From NCBI RefSeq assembly GCF_002127215.1, contig NZ_NFUT01000004.1:1-64000 (forward strand): a stretch of DNA of 64,000 bases, written 5' to 3'. This document shows, piece by piece, positions 8,866-17,305 of the stretch. Below the pieces are notes generated by a model. That model was not told the origin of the DNA and did no database searches. It saw nothing but the letters and a program-made list of their open reading frames with translations. Within the stretch, counting starts at the first letter, position 1; the number at the start of each line of letters is the position of its first letter. The stretch comes from Hydrogenophaga sp. IBVHS2 (GTDB lineage Bacteria > Pseudomonadota > Gammaproteobacteria > Burkholderiales > Burkholderiaceae_C). The position numbers and the translations under genes were made by a program.

Positions 8866-9474
8866 TCAGCCGGCCAAGCCCCGGTCGAGCACCGCCACCA
8901 CCTCGTCGGCAAAGCCGGCATAGCTCATGGCCCCCCCGGGGCGCAGCCAGGTGAAGGTCCAGTTGATCATGCCGAACAGCATCATGGTCAGTGCCGTCTG
9001 GTTGGCCGGCGTCACCCGCTCCGGATAGGCCCGGCGGATGAAGCGGGTGAAGGCCGCCACCACGTCGCGCTGGCGGTTGAGGATGAGTTCGCGCTGCACA
9101 TCACCCAGGAACTTGGTGTCCGAGACCAGGGCCACATGGCGCGTGGCCGAGGTTTCGTACTCGGCCAGGAAGACCCGCACCAGGGCATGCAGGGCCGCCC
9201 GCTCGCTGAGGTTCTGGCGCTGGGCATGGGCCTCGGCCTCGCCGATGAGGGCCAGCAGCCGCTGGGTGTAGCGGTCCAGCAGGTCGAACAGGATGGCTTC
9301 CTTGCTCTCGTAGTAGTGGTAGAGCCGCGCCTTGCTGGTGCCGCAGGCGGCAGCGATGTCGTTCATGCTGGCCGCCGGGAAGCTGCGGTGGGCAAAGCAC
9401 TGCGCGGCCAGATTCAGGATCTCGTCGCGCTTGAGGTCGTGGGTGGGTGACTTGGGCCGGGCCATGCGGGGCAT
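8866..9474 (-). CDS. TetR-family transcriptional regulator
   Basis: A 202-residue regulator. The N-terminal helix-turn-helix (about residues 15-60) contains RDEILNLAAQCFAHRSFPAA and the recognition helix region TSKARLYHYYESKEAIL. The C-terminal half is the helical ligand-binding domain with TMMLFGMINWTFTWLRPGG, a pattern common in TetR proteins of fatty-acyl or aromatic acyl-CoA metabolism. The start may be ATG 9474 or 9465. It is co-directional with the downstream metallo-hydrolase gene, and a palindromic operator lies between them. Confidence 0.9.
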   Translation of the reverse strand: MPRMARPKSPTHDLKRDEILNLAAQCFAHRSFPAASMNDIAAACGTSKARLYHYYESKEAILFDLLDRYTQRLLALIGEAEAHAQRQNLSERAALHALVRVFLAEYETSATRHVALVSDTKFLGDVQRELILNRQRDVVAAFTRFIRRAYPERVTPANQTALTMMLFGMINWTFTWLRPGGAMSYAGFADEVVAVLDRGLAG

Positions 9475-9492
9475 TCTGCCAGCGGCCCCGGG

Positions 9493-9753
9493 TCAGACCG
9501 CGCCGAAACCGAACCGCAGGGGCCCGCCTTCCGGTTGCCACGGCTCCACCACCACATGCGCCCCGGCCGGCACTTCCAGCGCCTCGCCGGCGGCCACGAT
9601 GCGGTCGCAGCCGTCGCCCCAGGTGACCCAGGCCCGGCCCTCGCGCACCGCCAGCCGGCTGGGCTGGACAGCCCGCAGGCTGGCCGCGGCGCCCGACCCG
9701 AGCTGCCACAGCGGACCGGGAACCGAAGATTCTTGAATGGCATGAATGGACAT
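9493..9753 (-). CDS. DUF2917 small cupin-like protein
   Basis: An 86-residue protein of the DUF2917 family, which is small and beta-rich with a cupin-like appearance (LAVREGRAWVTWGDGCDRIV, then LEVPAGAHVVVEPW). The function is unknown. ATG 9753 is preferred; an upstream extension to 9843 would run through the probable LysR-box region. It is divergent from a LysR-type gene, a pairing seen repeatedly in Burkholderiales, so LysR control is likely. Confidence 0.75.
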   Translation of the reverse strand: MSIHAIQESSVPGPLWQLGSGAAASLRAVQPSRLAVREGRAWVTWGDGCDRIVAAGEALEVPAGAHVVVEPWQPEGGPLRFGFGAV

Positions 9754-9830
9754 GATGCACTCCTGTGTGCGGGCAAAACGCCCGTGGTTGCTGCGTGCTT
9801 GAATGCTCGGCCAAGGGCGGGCTGTGGTCC

Positions 9831-9844
9831 AATGAAAAGGCATT
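9831..9844. promoter_or_regulatory. LysR-type box between DUF2917 and lysR genes
   Basis: AATG at 9831-9834 and CATT at 9841-9844 flank six bases, a short dyad of the size bound by LysR-type regulators. It lies 45 bases before the LysR start and 78 before the DUF2917 start, placing it to act on both divergent promoters. No binding evidence exists in the sequence beyond symmetry and position. Confidence 0.35.
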
Positions 9845-9888
9845 TGCCGATTGATCGCTTTCCGGCATCAAACCCGTCATCCACCACC

Positions 9889-10908
9889 ATGTCGCCCACC
9901 AGCCGTACCCGCCCCCTGGCCGTGGGCCACCTGCGCGCTTTCGAGGCCGTGGCCCGCCTGCTCAACTTCCGCGCGGCGGCCGACGAGCTCTCGCTCACCC
10001 AGAGCGCGGTGAGCCGCCAGATACAGGCCCTGGAGGACGAGCTCGGCACCCCGCTGTTCCTGCGCCACACCCGCTCGGTGCAGCTCACCGGGGCCGGCGC
10101 CCAGCTGCTGCGGGCGGTCGATCCCGCGCTCGACCGGCTGGACAGCGCGGTGCGCCAGATCCGCCAGGGGGCAGGCCGGCGCAGCGTGGCCATCACCACC
10201 TGGGCATCCTTTGCCTCGATGTGGCTCATACCGCGCCTGGAGGATTTCCAGCGGGAACACTCGGACATCGACATCCGCATCGATGCCACCGACAGCACCG
10301 TCGACCTGGCCACCGCCGACGTCGATCTGGCACTGCGTTACGGCGTGCCCGGGAACGCGCCGCCCCACGCCGTGCGGCTGTTCGGCGAACAGCTCACGCC
10401 GGTGGCCAGCCCCTGGCTGCTGCAGAGCCACCCCATCCACACGCCGGCCGATCTGGAGGGTGTCGCCCTGATCGAGGCCGGGGATGCGCACCGCTCCCGG
10501 CACCTTGAATGGCTCACCTGGCAACGCTGGCTCGACACCTTCGGCCAGACCGTACCGCCCCGACGCGCTGCCGGAGGCCGGCGCACCGCACCGGTCCGGC
10601 TGCAGCCCCAGCGCTGGCTGTACTTCAACTATGCCCACCAGATCGTGCAGGCGGCCCTCACCGGCCAGGGCGTGGCCATGGCCCGCCTGCCCCTGGTGGC
10701 CGAGAGCCTGGCCAGTGGCGCCCTGGTGGAGCCGCTGCCGTCCTGCCGCATGGACTCGCCGCTGGCCTACTGGCTGGTGACCGGCCCGCAGCGCACGCGC
10801 CGGCCCGAGGTGCAGGCCTTCTGCGACTGGCTGCAGCAGCAGGCGGCCGCCACCCGGCAGGCCATCGGCGACGCACCCGACCCCGACACGGTGGACCGCA
10901 TCGACTGA
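9889..10908 (+). CDS. LysR-type transcriptional regulator
   Basis: A 339-residue regulator, slightly long for the family. The N-terminal helix-turn-helix (about residues 12-70) holds LRAFEAVARLLNFRAAADEL and TQSAVSRQIQALEDELG. The rest is a periplasmic-binding-like effector domain, whose GcvA-like phrase DVDLALRYG is near residue 145. The start ATG at 9889 fits the family alignment. A tract around residues 222-232 (PPRRAAGGRRTAP) is unusually basic. It is divergent from the DUF2917 gene and followed by a DMT transporter gene on the same strand. Confidence 0.9.
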   Translation: MSPTSRTRPLAVGHLRAFEAVARLLNFRAAADELSLTQSAVSRQIQALEDELGTPLFLRHTRSVQLTGAGAQLLRAVDPALDRLDSAVRQIRQGAGRRSVAITTWASFASMWLIPRLEDFQREHSDIDIRIDATDSTVDLATADVDLALRYGVPGNAPPHAVRLFGEQLTPVASPWLLQSHPIHTPADLEGVALIEAGDAHRSRHLEWLTWQRWLDTFGQTVPPRRAAGGRRTAPVRLQPQRWLYFNYAHQIVQAALTGQGVAMARLPLVAESLASGALVEPLPSCRMDSPLAYWLVTGPQRTRRPEVQAFCDWLQQQAAATRQAIGDAPDPDTVDRID

Positions 10909-10975
10909 CGCGCACCGGACCCGGCCCATGCCCCAGGCGGGTGCACACTCACCGGCTTTTTCTCCCGCCGCCGCC

Positions 10976-11887
10976 ATGTCCCCCAGCCGCTCTTCCAGCA
11001 ACCTGCGCAGCATCGTCGCCATGCTGGTGGCCGTGGGCTTCTTCGCGCTCATGGATGCGGTGCTCAAGACGCTGGCAGCGCGTTACCCGGTGATGCAGAT
11101 CGCCGCCCTGCGGGGCCTGACCTGCCTGCCGCTGGTGCTGCTGTGGATCACCTGGAACGGCGCCTGGCGGCGCGTGAAGCCGGCACGCTGGTCGCTGCAC
11201 CTGCTGCGCGGCGCCTTGAGTGTGGCCATGCTGTCGCTGTTCACGCTGGGGGTGCGCGATCTGCCGCTGTCGGCCGCCTACACCCTGTTCTTCGTGGCGC
11301 CGCTGCTGATAACCGTGCTGTCGGTGCCGGTGCTGGGCGAGCGCGTGCCCTGGGTGCACTGGGTTGCCGTGGCGGTCGGTTTTGCCGGCGTGCTGGTGGC
11401 GCTCAAGCCCAGCGGGCAGGACCTGCAGGCCGGCCTGGTCACGGCCGGCGGCCTGGCGGTGCTGGGCGCTGCGTTGTGCTACGCGGTCTCGGCCGTGGTG
11501 GGCCGCCTGGCCAGCCGCACCGACAGCAGCGAGGGCATGGTGCTGTGGATGACGCTGCTGCTGTCGGTGGCCGCCACCACCCTGGCAGCGCCCCACTGGA
11601 AACCCGTCGCCACAGCGGATCTGCCGCTGCTGCTGGCCCTGGCCCTCACCGGCTTCGGTGGCCAGCTCGCCATCACCGAGGCCTTCCGCCACGGTCAGGC
11701 GTCCGCCGTGGCGCCGTTCGAGTACAGCGCGCTGGCCTGGGGCGTGATGCTGGACTGGTTCATCTGGCAGGCCCTGCCCGAAGCCCACACCTGGCTGGGC
11801 GCGGCCATCATCATCGGCAGCGGCCTGTGGCTGGTCCGGCACGAACAGCGCATCACCGAGGCGCACGCCAACCCGGACCGGGTGTGA
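10976..11887 (+). CDS. EamA/DMT-superfamily transporter
   Basis: A 303-residue inner-membrane protein with about ten hydrophobic segments in two EamA repeats (about residues 15-140 and 155-290). Motifs such as LRGALSVAMLSLFTLGVRDLPLS and the repeat-end LGERVPW are typical drug/metabolite exporters. The substrate is unknown. ATG 10976 gives a normal N-terminus; an in-frame ATG at 10928 would add 16 residues without obvious function. It lies 67 bases after the LysR gene. Confidence 0.88.
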   Translation: MSPSRSSSNLRSIVAMLVAVGFFALMDAVLKTLAARYPVMQIAALRGLTCLPLVLLWITWNGAWRRVKPARWSLHLLRGALSVAMLSLFTLGVRDLPLSAAYTLFFVAPLLITVLSVPVLGERVPWVHWVAVAVGFAGVLVALKPSGQDLQAGLVTAGGLAVLGAALCYAVSAVVGRLASRTDSSEGMVLWMTLLLSVAATTLAAPHWKPVATADLPLLLALALTGFGGQLAITEAFRHGQASAVAPFEYSALAWGVMLDWFIWQALPEAHTWLGAAIIIGSGLWLVRHEQRITEAHANPDRV

Positions 11888-11963
11888 CCGCCGATCGACC
11901 GCCCGGATCGTCGGAGAGCGGGGGGGCACCCAACCGGATCATCCACTCTGACCACAGCCCGCC

Positions 11964-12407
11964 ATGATTTCAGCATCGACACGACCCCGGCCCCAGCGCA
12001 GCCGCTCTGCCCCGGCCACGATGAGACACACCGGAAGCCCCGGGACATGGGCCCTCAAGGGGTGTCGCCCGACCCGCCAGGGACCCCGCCTTTCGCCGCG
12101 TGTCGCGCCGGTCGATGCCCGACTGATCCCGCGCGAAGAACGGATGCTGCCAACCCGCGCCCTGCTCAGACTGCTGGACGAGACGCACCACATCGGCCTG
12201 ACGGCAGAGTCCTATGCCGAGGGCCTTGATGAAGCCAGTTCAGCCAGGCTCATTCAGTTCCCACGGGAAATCTGCGCGCTGTCCCGCCGCTTGTCCCGTC
12301 TGGCCAGCCAGCTGCCACTCCACGCGCCGGGCACCTACCTGCACGGCAGGATCACGGCGGCGATGGCAGAGGCCCGGCGGGTGATCGACTCCGCATCGAC
12401 CTCCTGA
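11964..12407 (+). CDS. Hypothetical orphan protein
   Basis: A 147-codon frame I do not recognise. The first 60 residues are basic and low-complexity. The remainder, from an internal ATG at 12144, is a plausible helical domain (RALLRLLDETHHIGLTAES, then REICALSRRLSRLASQLP). The real gene may be only that 87-residue part. Base and codon use are visibly less GC3-biased than the neighbours, as in the other orphan at 48666. It sits between the transporter gene and fau; short, uncharacterised and possibly horizontally acquired. Confidence 0.4.
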   Translation: MISASTRPRPQRSRSAPATMRHTGSPGTWALKGCRPTRQGPRLSPRVAPVDARLIPREERMLPTRALLRLLDETHHIGLTAESYAEGLDEASSARLIQFPREICALSRRLSRLASQLPLHAPGTYLHGRITAAMAEARRVIDSASTS

Positions 12408-12416
12408 CCGGACGGC

Positions 12417-13037
12417 TCAGCGCACCGGCCAGGCCACGCCGGTGTCGCACAGGATGGCGTCCAGCGGCTGGTCGTGGGGTTCGGGCTCCAGATCGGGCAG
12501 GTAGCCGAATTCATAGCCCAGGCCCACGGTGAAGGGCTTGGGCTGCAGGGCGGCCAGGGTGCGGTCGTAGAAGCCGCCGCCGTAGCCCAGCCGGTAGCCG
12601 CCGGCGCCATACCCCACACACGGCACAAAGATCAGCGTGGGCACCACCACCTCGGTGTCCTTGGGTTTGGGGATGCCGTAGGCATCTTCTTCCATGGGGC
12701 AGCCGGGATACCAGGTGTGGAAGGTGAGCGTCTTGTCCACCTTGTTGACCACCGGCAGGCCGATGCGGCGCTGGCGTGCAGCGCTGGCGGCGTCCTCTTC
12801 CAGACCGGCTTCCTGCCAGCGGAACAGCGCGGGCAGCGGGTCGAACTCGCCCTTGATGGGCCAGTAGGCCCCGATGACGGTGTCCGGACGGTGGATCAGC
12901 CAGACGCGCATCACCCGCTGCAGCAGGTCGTTGCGCCAGGCCCGGTCGGCCAGGTTCTGGCGCTTCTCGACCAGCGCCTTGCGCCAGGCCATCTTGGCTG
13001 CGGCCGAAGGGGAACTCTCGGGGGGTTTGGTATCCAT
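12417..13037 (-). CDS. fau: 5-formyltetrahydrofolate cyclo-ligase
   Basis: Converts 5-formyl-THF to 5,10-methenyl-THF with ATP, returning a folate storage and inhibitor form to the active pool; cytoplasmic. The 206-residue length fits the family. The glycine-rich signature GYRLGYGGGFYDR (about residues 147-159) contacts the folate and phosphate; VPCVGYGAGG precedes it. It is divergent from the transglycosylase gene with start codons only 9 bases apart, so their promoters must overlap each other's coding sequence. Confidence 0.93.
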   Translation of the reverse strand: MDTKPPESSPSAAAKMAWRKALVEKRQNLADRAWRNDLLQRVMRVWLIHRPDTVIGAYWPIKGEFDPLPALFRWQEAGLEEDAASAARQRRIGLPVVNKVDKTLTFHTWYPGCPMEEDAYGIPKPKDTEVVVPTLIFVPCVGYGAGGYRLGYGGGFYDRTLAALQPKPFTVGLGYEFGYLPDLEPEPHDQPLDAILCDTGVAWPVR

Positions 13038-13046
13038 AATCGGGCG

Positions 13047-15140
13047 ATGTCTTTCGTGATTCCATCGATCTCGGCCGGGGCATGGCGCCGGCCCATTATG
13101 GCGGGGCTGCTGGCCGCTGCCCTGGGCCCCTGTGCCCTGCTGGCCCAGGCCCCTGCGGCGGCCCCCGGCGATGCCACCCTGCTGGAGATGCGCGACGCGT
13201 TCCGCCTGGGCCGCACCGTGCAGCTCGGCCAGTCACTGCCCAAGGCCCAGGGCCATGTGCTGGAACCCCTGGCGCGCTACTGGGAGATGCGCGCCCGGCT
13301 GGAATCGGCGCCGGCGGCCGAGATCCGTGCCGCCCTGGACGCCATGGCCGGCACCTACTGGGAAGACCGCCTGCGCAACGACTGGCTGCTGGTGCTGGGC
13401 CGGCAACGCAACTGGGCCGACTTCGAGACCGAGCGCCCGCGCTTCCGCATGAACGACGACCGCCAGGTGCGCTGCTACGGCCTGATGCTCGACGCCGTGG
13501 CGGGCCGCATGGAGCCGACCCAGGCCGCAGCCCGGGTGCAGACCGAATGGCTGGCGCAGAAAGACCAGGACACCGGCTGCGCCACCGCCGCCGAAGCGCT
13601 GCTGCAGAGCGGCCACCTCGACCCGAAGGCGGTGTGGATGCGGGCCCGGCTGATGATGGAGACCGGCAAGACCCGGGCCGCCAGCCAGGCGGTTGCGCTG
13701 CTCAACCCGGAATGGGCCGCCCGGCTGGACGCGATCGCTGCCGAGCCGCAGCGCTACCTGGACGGCAAGCTCACCGCATTCCGCACCCAGACCAAGGAAC
13801 TGGTCACGCTGGCCATCATCCGGCTGGCCAGCAACGACCCGGCCGCCGCTGCCGCCGAGGTGGACCACCTGCGCTGGCGCACCCAGCTCACGCGGGACGA
13901 GCGCGACTGGTTGTGGGGTGTCATCGGCAAGCGGGCCACCCAGAAGTTCATGCCGCAGGCGGTGGACTACTTCGCGCGGGGCAGCGACCGGGGCATGGCC
14001 GACGACCACCTGGCCTGGAAGGCGCGGGCCGGGCTGCGCACCGGCCGTTGGTCGATGGTGCGCGAGGCCGTGGACGCCATGGGGCCGGCCCAGCAGTCCG
14101 ACCCGGCCTGGATCTACTGGAAGGCGCGTGCCCTGCTGGCCCAGGCCGGCCTGGAATCGGCCGCCGGCGTGCCCGATCCGGCCACGGCACCACCGGCCGG
14201 GACGGCCGTGGTCGGGGCGTCGGCGGCGCCCGAGGTGCTGCAGGCGCGGCAGCTGCTGGCCGGCATCGCATCGCCGCACGGCTTCTACGAACAGCTGGCG
14301 CTGGAAGCGCTGGGCCTCAAGGTCAGCCTGCCGCCACCACCACCGCCGCCCACGGCCGCCGAACTGGCCGACATCGCGCGCGACGCCGGCATCCGCCGCG
14401 CGCTGGCCGCGTTCCGGCTGGGGCTGCGCAGCGAGGCCTCGCGCGAATGGAACTACAGCATCGCCCTGCACACGCCGGGCGGCATGACCGAACGCGAGCT
14501 GCTGGCTGCCGCCACGCTGGCCTGCCGCGAGCAGCTCTGGGACCGCTGCATCCACACCAGTTCCCGCAACCGGTCGCAGATCGACATGTCGCTGCGCTAC
14601 CCCACCCCGTTCCGCGACGCGGTGCTGGGCCGCACCCGCGAGATCGGGCTGGAGCCGGCCTATGTGTATGGCCTGATCCGCCAGGAGAGCCGCTTCGTCA
14701 CCGATGCACGCTCCGGCGTGGGGGCCTCGGGGCTGATGCAGGTGATGCCGGCCACCGCCCGCTGGACCGCGCGGCGCATCGGCCTGAGCGACTTCCGGCC
14801 GGCCCAGATCAACGAGCGCGACACCAACATCCAGATCGGCACCGCCTACCTGAAGTTCGCGCTGGACGACTTCGAAGGCTCCATGCCGCTGGCCGCGGCA
14901 GCCTACAACGCCGGCCCCGGCCGCGCACGCGCCTGGCGCGAAGGCCCGACACTGCCCGGCGACCAGTGGGCCGAGACCATCCCCTTCGAAGAAACCCGCG
15001 ACTACGTCAAGCGGGTGCTGGCCAACACCACGCTGTACGCCGCGCTGCTCAGCGGCCAGCCGCAGTCGCTGCGGCAGCGGCTGGGCACCGTGGGGCCGCG
15101 CAGCGCGTCGGCCCCTCCCCCCAACACCGATCTCCCCTGA
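13047..15140 (+). CDS. slt: Soluble lytic murein transglycosylase
   Basis: A periplasmic enzyme that cleaves peptidoglycan between MurNAc and GlcNAc, leaving 1,6-anhydro ends. The 697 residues comprise a signal peptide (about 1-36, with two Arg before the hydrophobic core), a long alpha-helical solenoid (about 45-520), and a C-terminal SLT domain. The catalytic Glu lies in RQESRF (about residue 552), followed by GASGLMQVMPATA and AAYNAGPGR. ATG 13047 is used; ATG 13098 would start directly at the hydrophobic segment. The NDUFA9-like gene follows after 12 bases. Confidence 0.93.
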   Translation: MSFVIPSISAGAWRRPIMAGLLAAALGPCALLAQAPAAAPGDATLLEMRDAFRLGRTVQLGQSLPKAQGHVLEPLARYWEMRARLESAPAAEIRAALDAMAGTYWEDRLRNDWLLVLGRQRNWADFETERPRFRMNDDRQVRCYGLMLDAVAGRMEPTQAAARVQTEWLAQKDQDTGCATAAEALLQSGHLDPKAVWMRARLMMETGKTRAASQAVALLNPEWAARLDAIAAEPQRYLDGKLTAFRTQTKELVTLAIIRLASNDPAAAAAEVDHLRWRTQLTRDERDWLWGVIGKRATQKFMPQAVDYFARGSDRGMADDHLAWKARAGLRTGRWSMVREAVDAMGPAQQSDPAWIYWKARALLAQAGLESAAGVPDPATAPPAGTAVVGASAAPEVLQARQLLAGIASPHGFYEQLALEALGLKVSLPPPPPPPTAAELADIARDAGIRRALAAFRLGLRSEASREWNYSIALHTPGGMTERELLAAATLACREQLWDRCIHTSSRNRSQIDMSLRYPTPFRDAVLGRTREIGLEPAYVYGLIRQESRFVTDARSGVGASGLMQVMPATARWTARRIGLSDFRPAQINERDTNIQIGTAYLKFALDDFEGSMPLAAAAYNAGPGRARAWREGPTLPGDQWAETIPFEETRDYVKRVLANTTLYAALLSGQPQSLRQRLGTVGPRSASAPPPNTDLP

Positions 15141-15152
15141 AACCTGCCCGTC

Positions 15153-16106
15153 ATGAAAAAAGTCCTGATCACCGGGGGCACCGGCTTTGTCGGTCGCCAT
15201 GTCTGCGAAAAACTGCACCGCCTGGGCTGGCACATCACCGTGCCCACGCGCCGCATGAGCAAGGCGGCAGCCGTGCAGCACCTGCCGCGTGTGACCGTGC
15301 TGCAGGCCGACGTGCACCGCACCGAGGACCTGCTGCGCCTGCTGCCGGGCCATGACGCGGTGGTGCATCTGGTGGCCATCCTGCATGGCACCGAGGCCGC
15401 GTTCGAACAGACGCATGTGACCCTGCCGCGGCAGCTGGCAGCGGCCATGAACGCCAGCGGCGTGCGCCGGCTGGTGCATGTGAGCGCCCTGGGCGTGTCC
15501 GAGAGCGGACCGTCGCGCTACCAGCGCAGCAAGGCGCGCGGCGAGGCCGTGCTGCAGGAAGCCGGCCTCGACCTGACCGTGCTGCGGCCCAGCGTCATTT
15601 ATGGCCAGGGCGACCGCTTCCTCAACCTGTTTGCCCAGATGCAGTCGGTGCTGCCCTTGGTGCCGCTGGCCAGCGCCGGCGCCCGTTTTCAGCCGGTCTG
15701 GGTGGAAGACGTGGCCGAGGCCGTGGCGGCATCGCTGGACCCGGCGCGGTACGGCCGCAACAGCATCGGCCAGACCTACGATGCAGCCGGCCCCGATGTG
15801 CTCACCCTGGCGCAGCTGGTGCAGCTGGCCGGTCGCATCGGCAGCCGGCAGCGGCCGGTGATCCCGCTGCCCGCCTTCGTGGGCAACATCCAGGCCCGTC
15901 TGATGGAGCTGGCGCCCGGCGAGCCGCTCATGAGCCGCGACAACCTGGCTGCCATGACGGTGGACAACGTGGCCGACGGCCGCCTGCCGGGCCTGCAGGC
16001 ACTGGGCATCGCACCGGCGCCCATCGAGGCGGTGGCGCCCCGCTATCTGGGCCACCGGGGTGGGCGGGACGCCCTGCTGGCTTACCGCCGCCAGCCGCCC
16101 CGCTGA
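15153..16106 (+). CDS. NDUFA9-like NAD(P)-binding SDR protein
   Basis: A 317-residue atypical extended short-chain dehydrogenase. The Rossmann motif GGTGFVGRHV is at residues 8-17 and a substrate-region helix carries YQRSKARGEAVL. The family resembles the complex I accessory subunit NDUFA9 and other sugar-nucleotide epimerase-like proteins. In betaproteobacteria its job is not established; quinone- or lipid-related roles are proposed. It lies 12 bases after slt and is probably co-transcribed with it. Confidence 0.85.
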   Translation: MKKVLITGGTGFVGRHVCEKLHRLGWHITVPTRRMSKAAAVQHLPRVTVLQADVHRTEDLLRLLPGHDAVVHLVAILHGTEAAFEQTHVTLPRQLAAAMNASGVRRLVHVSALGVSESGPSRYQRSKARGEAVLQEAGLDLTVLRPSVIYGQGDRFLNLFAQMQSVLPLVPLASAGARFQPVWVEDVAEAVAASLDPARYGRNSIGQTYDAAGPDVLTLAQLVQLAGRIGSRQRPVIPLPAFVGNIQARLMELAPGEPLMSRDNLAAMTVDNVADGRLPGLQALGIAPAPIEAVAPRYLGHRGGRDALLAYRRQPPR

Positions 16107-16209
16107 AACAGGAGCGGCGGGGTGCCATACCCCACGCGGAACCCTACCGCCAGTCGCCTGATTAATCACTTCGGCTTACAAGACGGGATTTTTTGGCACA
16201 CTCCCCGCG

Positions 16210-16226
16210 GGTATTGAGTGAATACC
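16210..16226. promoter_or_regulatory. 17-bp palindrome upstream of the CsoR-like gene
   Basis: GGTATT at 16210-16215 and AATACC at 16221-16226 form a perfect inverted repeat around GAGTG, ending 16 bases before the start codon. CsoR/RcnR-family proteins commonly bind short inverted repeats in their own promoters, so this may be an autoregulatory operator. Confidence 0.45.
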
Positions 16227-16242
16227 TTCTACCTAAAGGGCA

Positions 16243-16545
16243 ATGACCATGTCGCTTCCTTCCATCAAACCCGGCACCCCCCACCTCACCGAAGCCCAAC
16301 GCGACGTCATCAACCGGCTCAAGCGCATCGACGGCCAGGTCGGCGGCCTCATCCAGATGATCCTGGAAGGCCGCAGCTGCGAAGAGGTGGCGCAGCAGAT
16401 GGCGGCCGTGCGCAAGGCCATGGACAAGGCCTTCTACCGCATGATGGCCTGCGACATGCTCGAGGCGATTGCCAGCACGGTGGCCGAGTCGTCGGCCGTG
16501 CGCGATGTGGAACGCTCCACCCGCATCCTCGAAAAATACGCCTGA
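16243..16545 (+). CDS. CsoR/FrmR-family (DUF156) transcriptional regulator
   Basis: A 100-residue all-helical repressor of the metal- or aldehyde-sensing CsoR/RcnR/FrmR family. It contains VINRLKRIDGQVGGLIQMI (residues 22-40) and the first ligand Cys at residue 46 (RSCEEV). The position 25 residues later, a His in CsoR and FrmR, is Asp71, with a Cys one residue earlier (Cys70, ACDM). The known copper set Cys-His-Cys is thus not present, so the inducer may differ. No partner transporter is adjacent. A palindrome lies in its own promoter. Confidence 0.85.
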   Translation: MTMSLPSIKPGTPHLTEAQRDVINRLKRIDGQVGGLIQMILEGRSCEEVAQQMAAVRKAMDKAFYRMMACDMLEAIASTVAESSAVRDVERSTRILEKYA

Positions 16546-16601
16546 TCCGCAGCCGGCCTGCGTGCCCCTAACATCGGGACCTCACTCACGAGGTTCCCGC
16601 C

Positions 16602-17294
16602 ATGGCACTGCAGCTCTACATCGGCAACAAGAATTACTCCTCCTGGTCCATGCGGCCCTGGGTGATGCTCCGGCAGGCGGGCATCCCCTTCGAGGAGATC
16701 ATGGTCCGGTTCGATTCCTTCGACGCCGGCTCCACTTTCAAGCAACAGCTCAAGGCGATCAGCCCGGTGGGCAAGGTGCCGGTGCTGGTCGACGACGGCT
16801 TTGCCGTCTGGGACACCCTGGCGATTGCCGAGTACGCCGCCGAGCGTTTCCCCGACCGCCAGCTCTGGCCCGCCGATGCCCGCGCCCGCGCCCGGGCCCG
16901 CAGCGTCTGTGCCGAGATGCACAGCGGCTTTGCCGCCCTGCGCAGCGCCTGTCCCATGAACATCGAAGCCTCCTTGCCCGACGTGGGCCGGCTGATCTGG
17001 CGCGACCAGCCGGGCGTGCGGACCGACCTGGCCCGGCTGTGCGGCCTGTGGGGTGAATTGCTCGCCGCCCAGCCGGCAGGCTCGCTGCTGTTCGGTCAAT
17101 TCACCATCGCAGACGCCTACTTTGCCCCGGTCTGCATGCGCATCCGGACCTATGGGCTGCCGGTGCCCGCCGACATCCAGGCCTATGTGGACCGGGTGGC
17201 AGCCCTGCCCGGCGTGAAAGCGTGGATCGACGACGCCCTGGCCGAGGCCGACTTCCTGGATTTCGAGGAGCCCTATCGGCTGGGGCGCAGCTGA
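16602..17294 (+). CDS. Glutathione S-transferase family protein
   Basis: A 230-residue cytoplasmic protein. The N-terminal thioredoxin-like domain (about residues 1-80) opens LYIGNKNYSSWSMRPW, with the Ser-rich catalytic loop, and carries the cis-Pro motif VGKVPVLVDD and WDTLAIAEY. The C-terminal helical domain contains FTIADAYFAPVCMRI. The type resembles YfcF-like GSTs. The substrate is unknown. A ribosome site AGGTT sits just before ATG. cca follows after 11 bases, so co-transcription is likely. Confidence 0.9.
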   Translation: MALQLYIGNKNYSSWSMRPWVMLRQAGIPFEEIMVRFDSFDAGSTFKQQLKAISPVGKVPVLVDDGFAVWDTLAIAEYAAERFPDRQLWPADARARARARSVCAEMHSGFAALRSACPMNIEASLPDVGRLIWRDQPGVRTDLARLCGLWGELLAAQPAGSLLFGQFTIADAYFAPVCMRIRTYGLPVPADIQAYVDRVAALPGVKAWIDDALAEADFLDFEEPYRLGRS

Positions 17295-17305
17295 TCGGAC
17301 CGGCG

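Noticed and set aside
9753-9843. A longer DUF2917 protein starting at 9843
   Set aside because: The extra 30 residues lack conservation-like features and would cover the probable LysR box. ATG 9753 matches the family size.
13233-16169. A 978-codon minus-strand frame over slt and the NDUFA9-like gene
   Set aside because: Antisense shadow of two well-supported genes; no recognisable domain.
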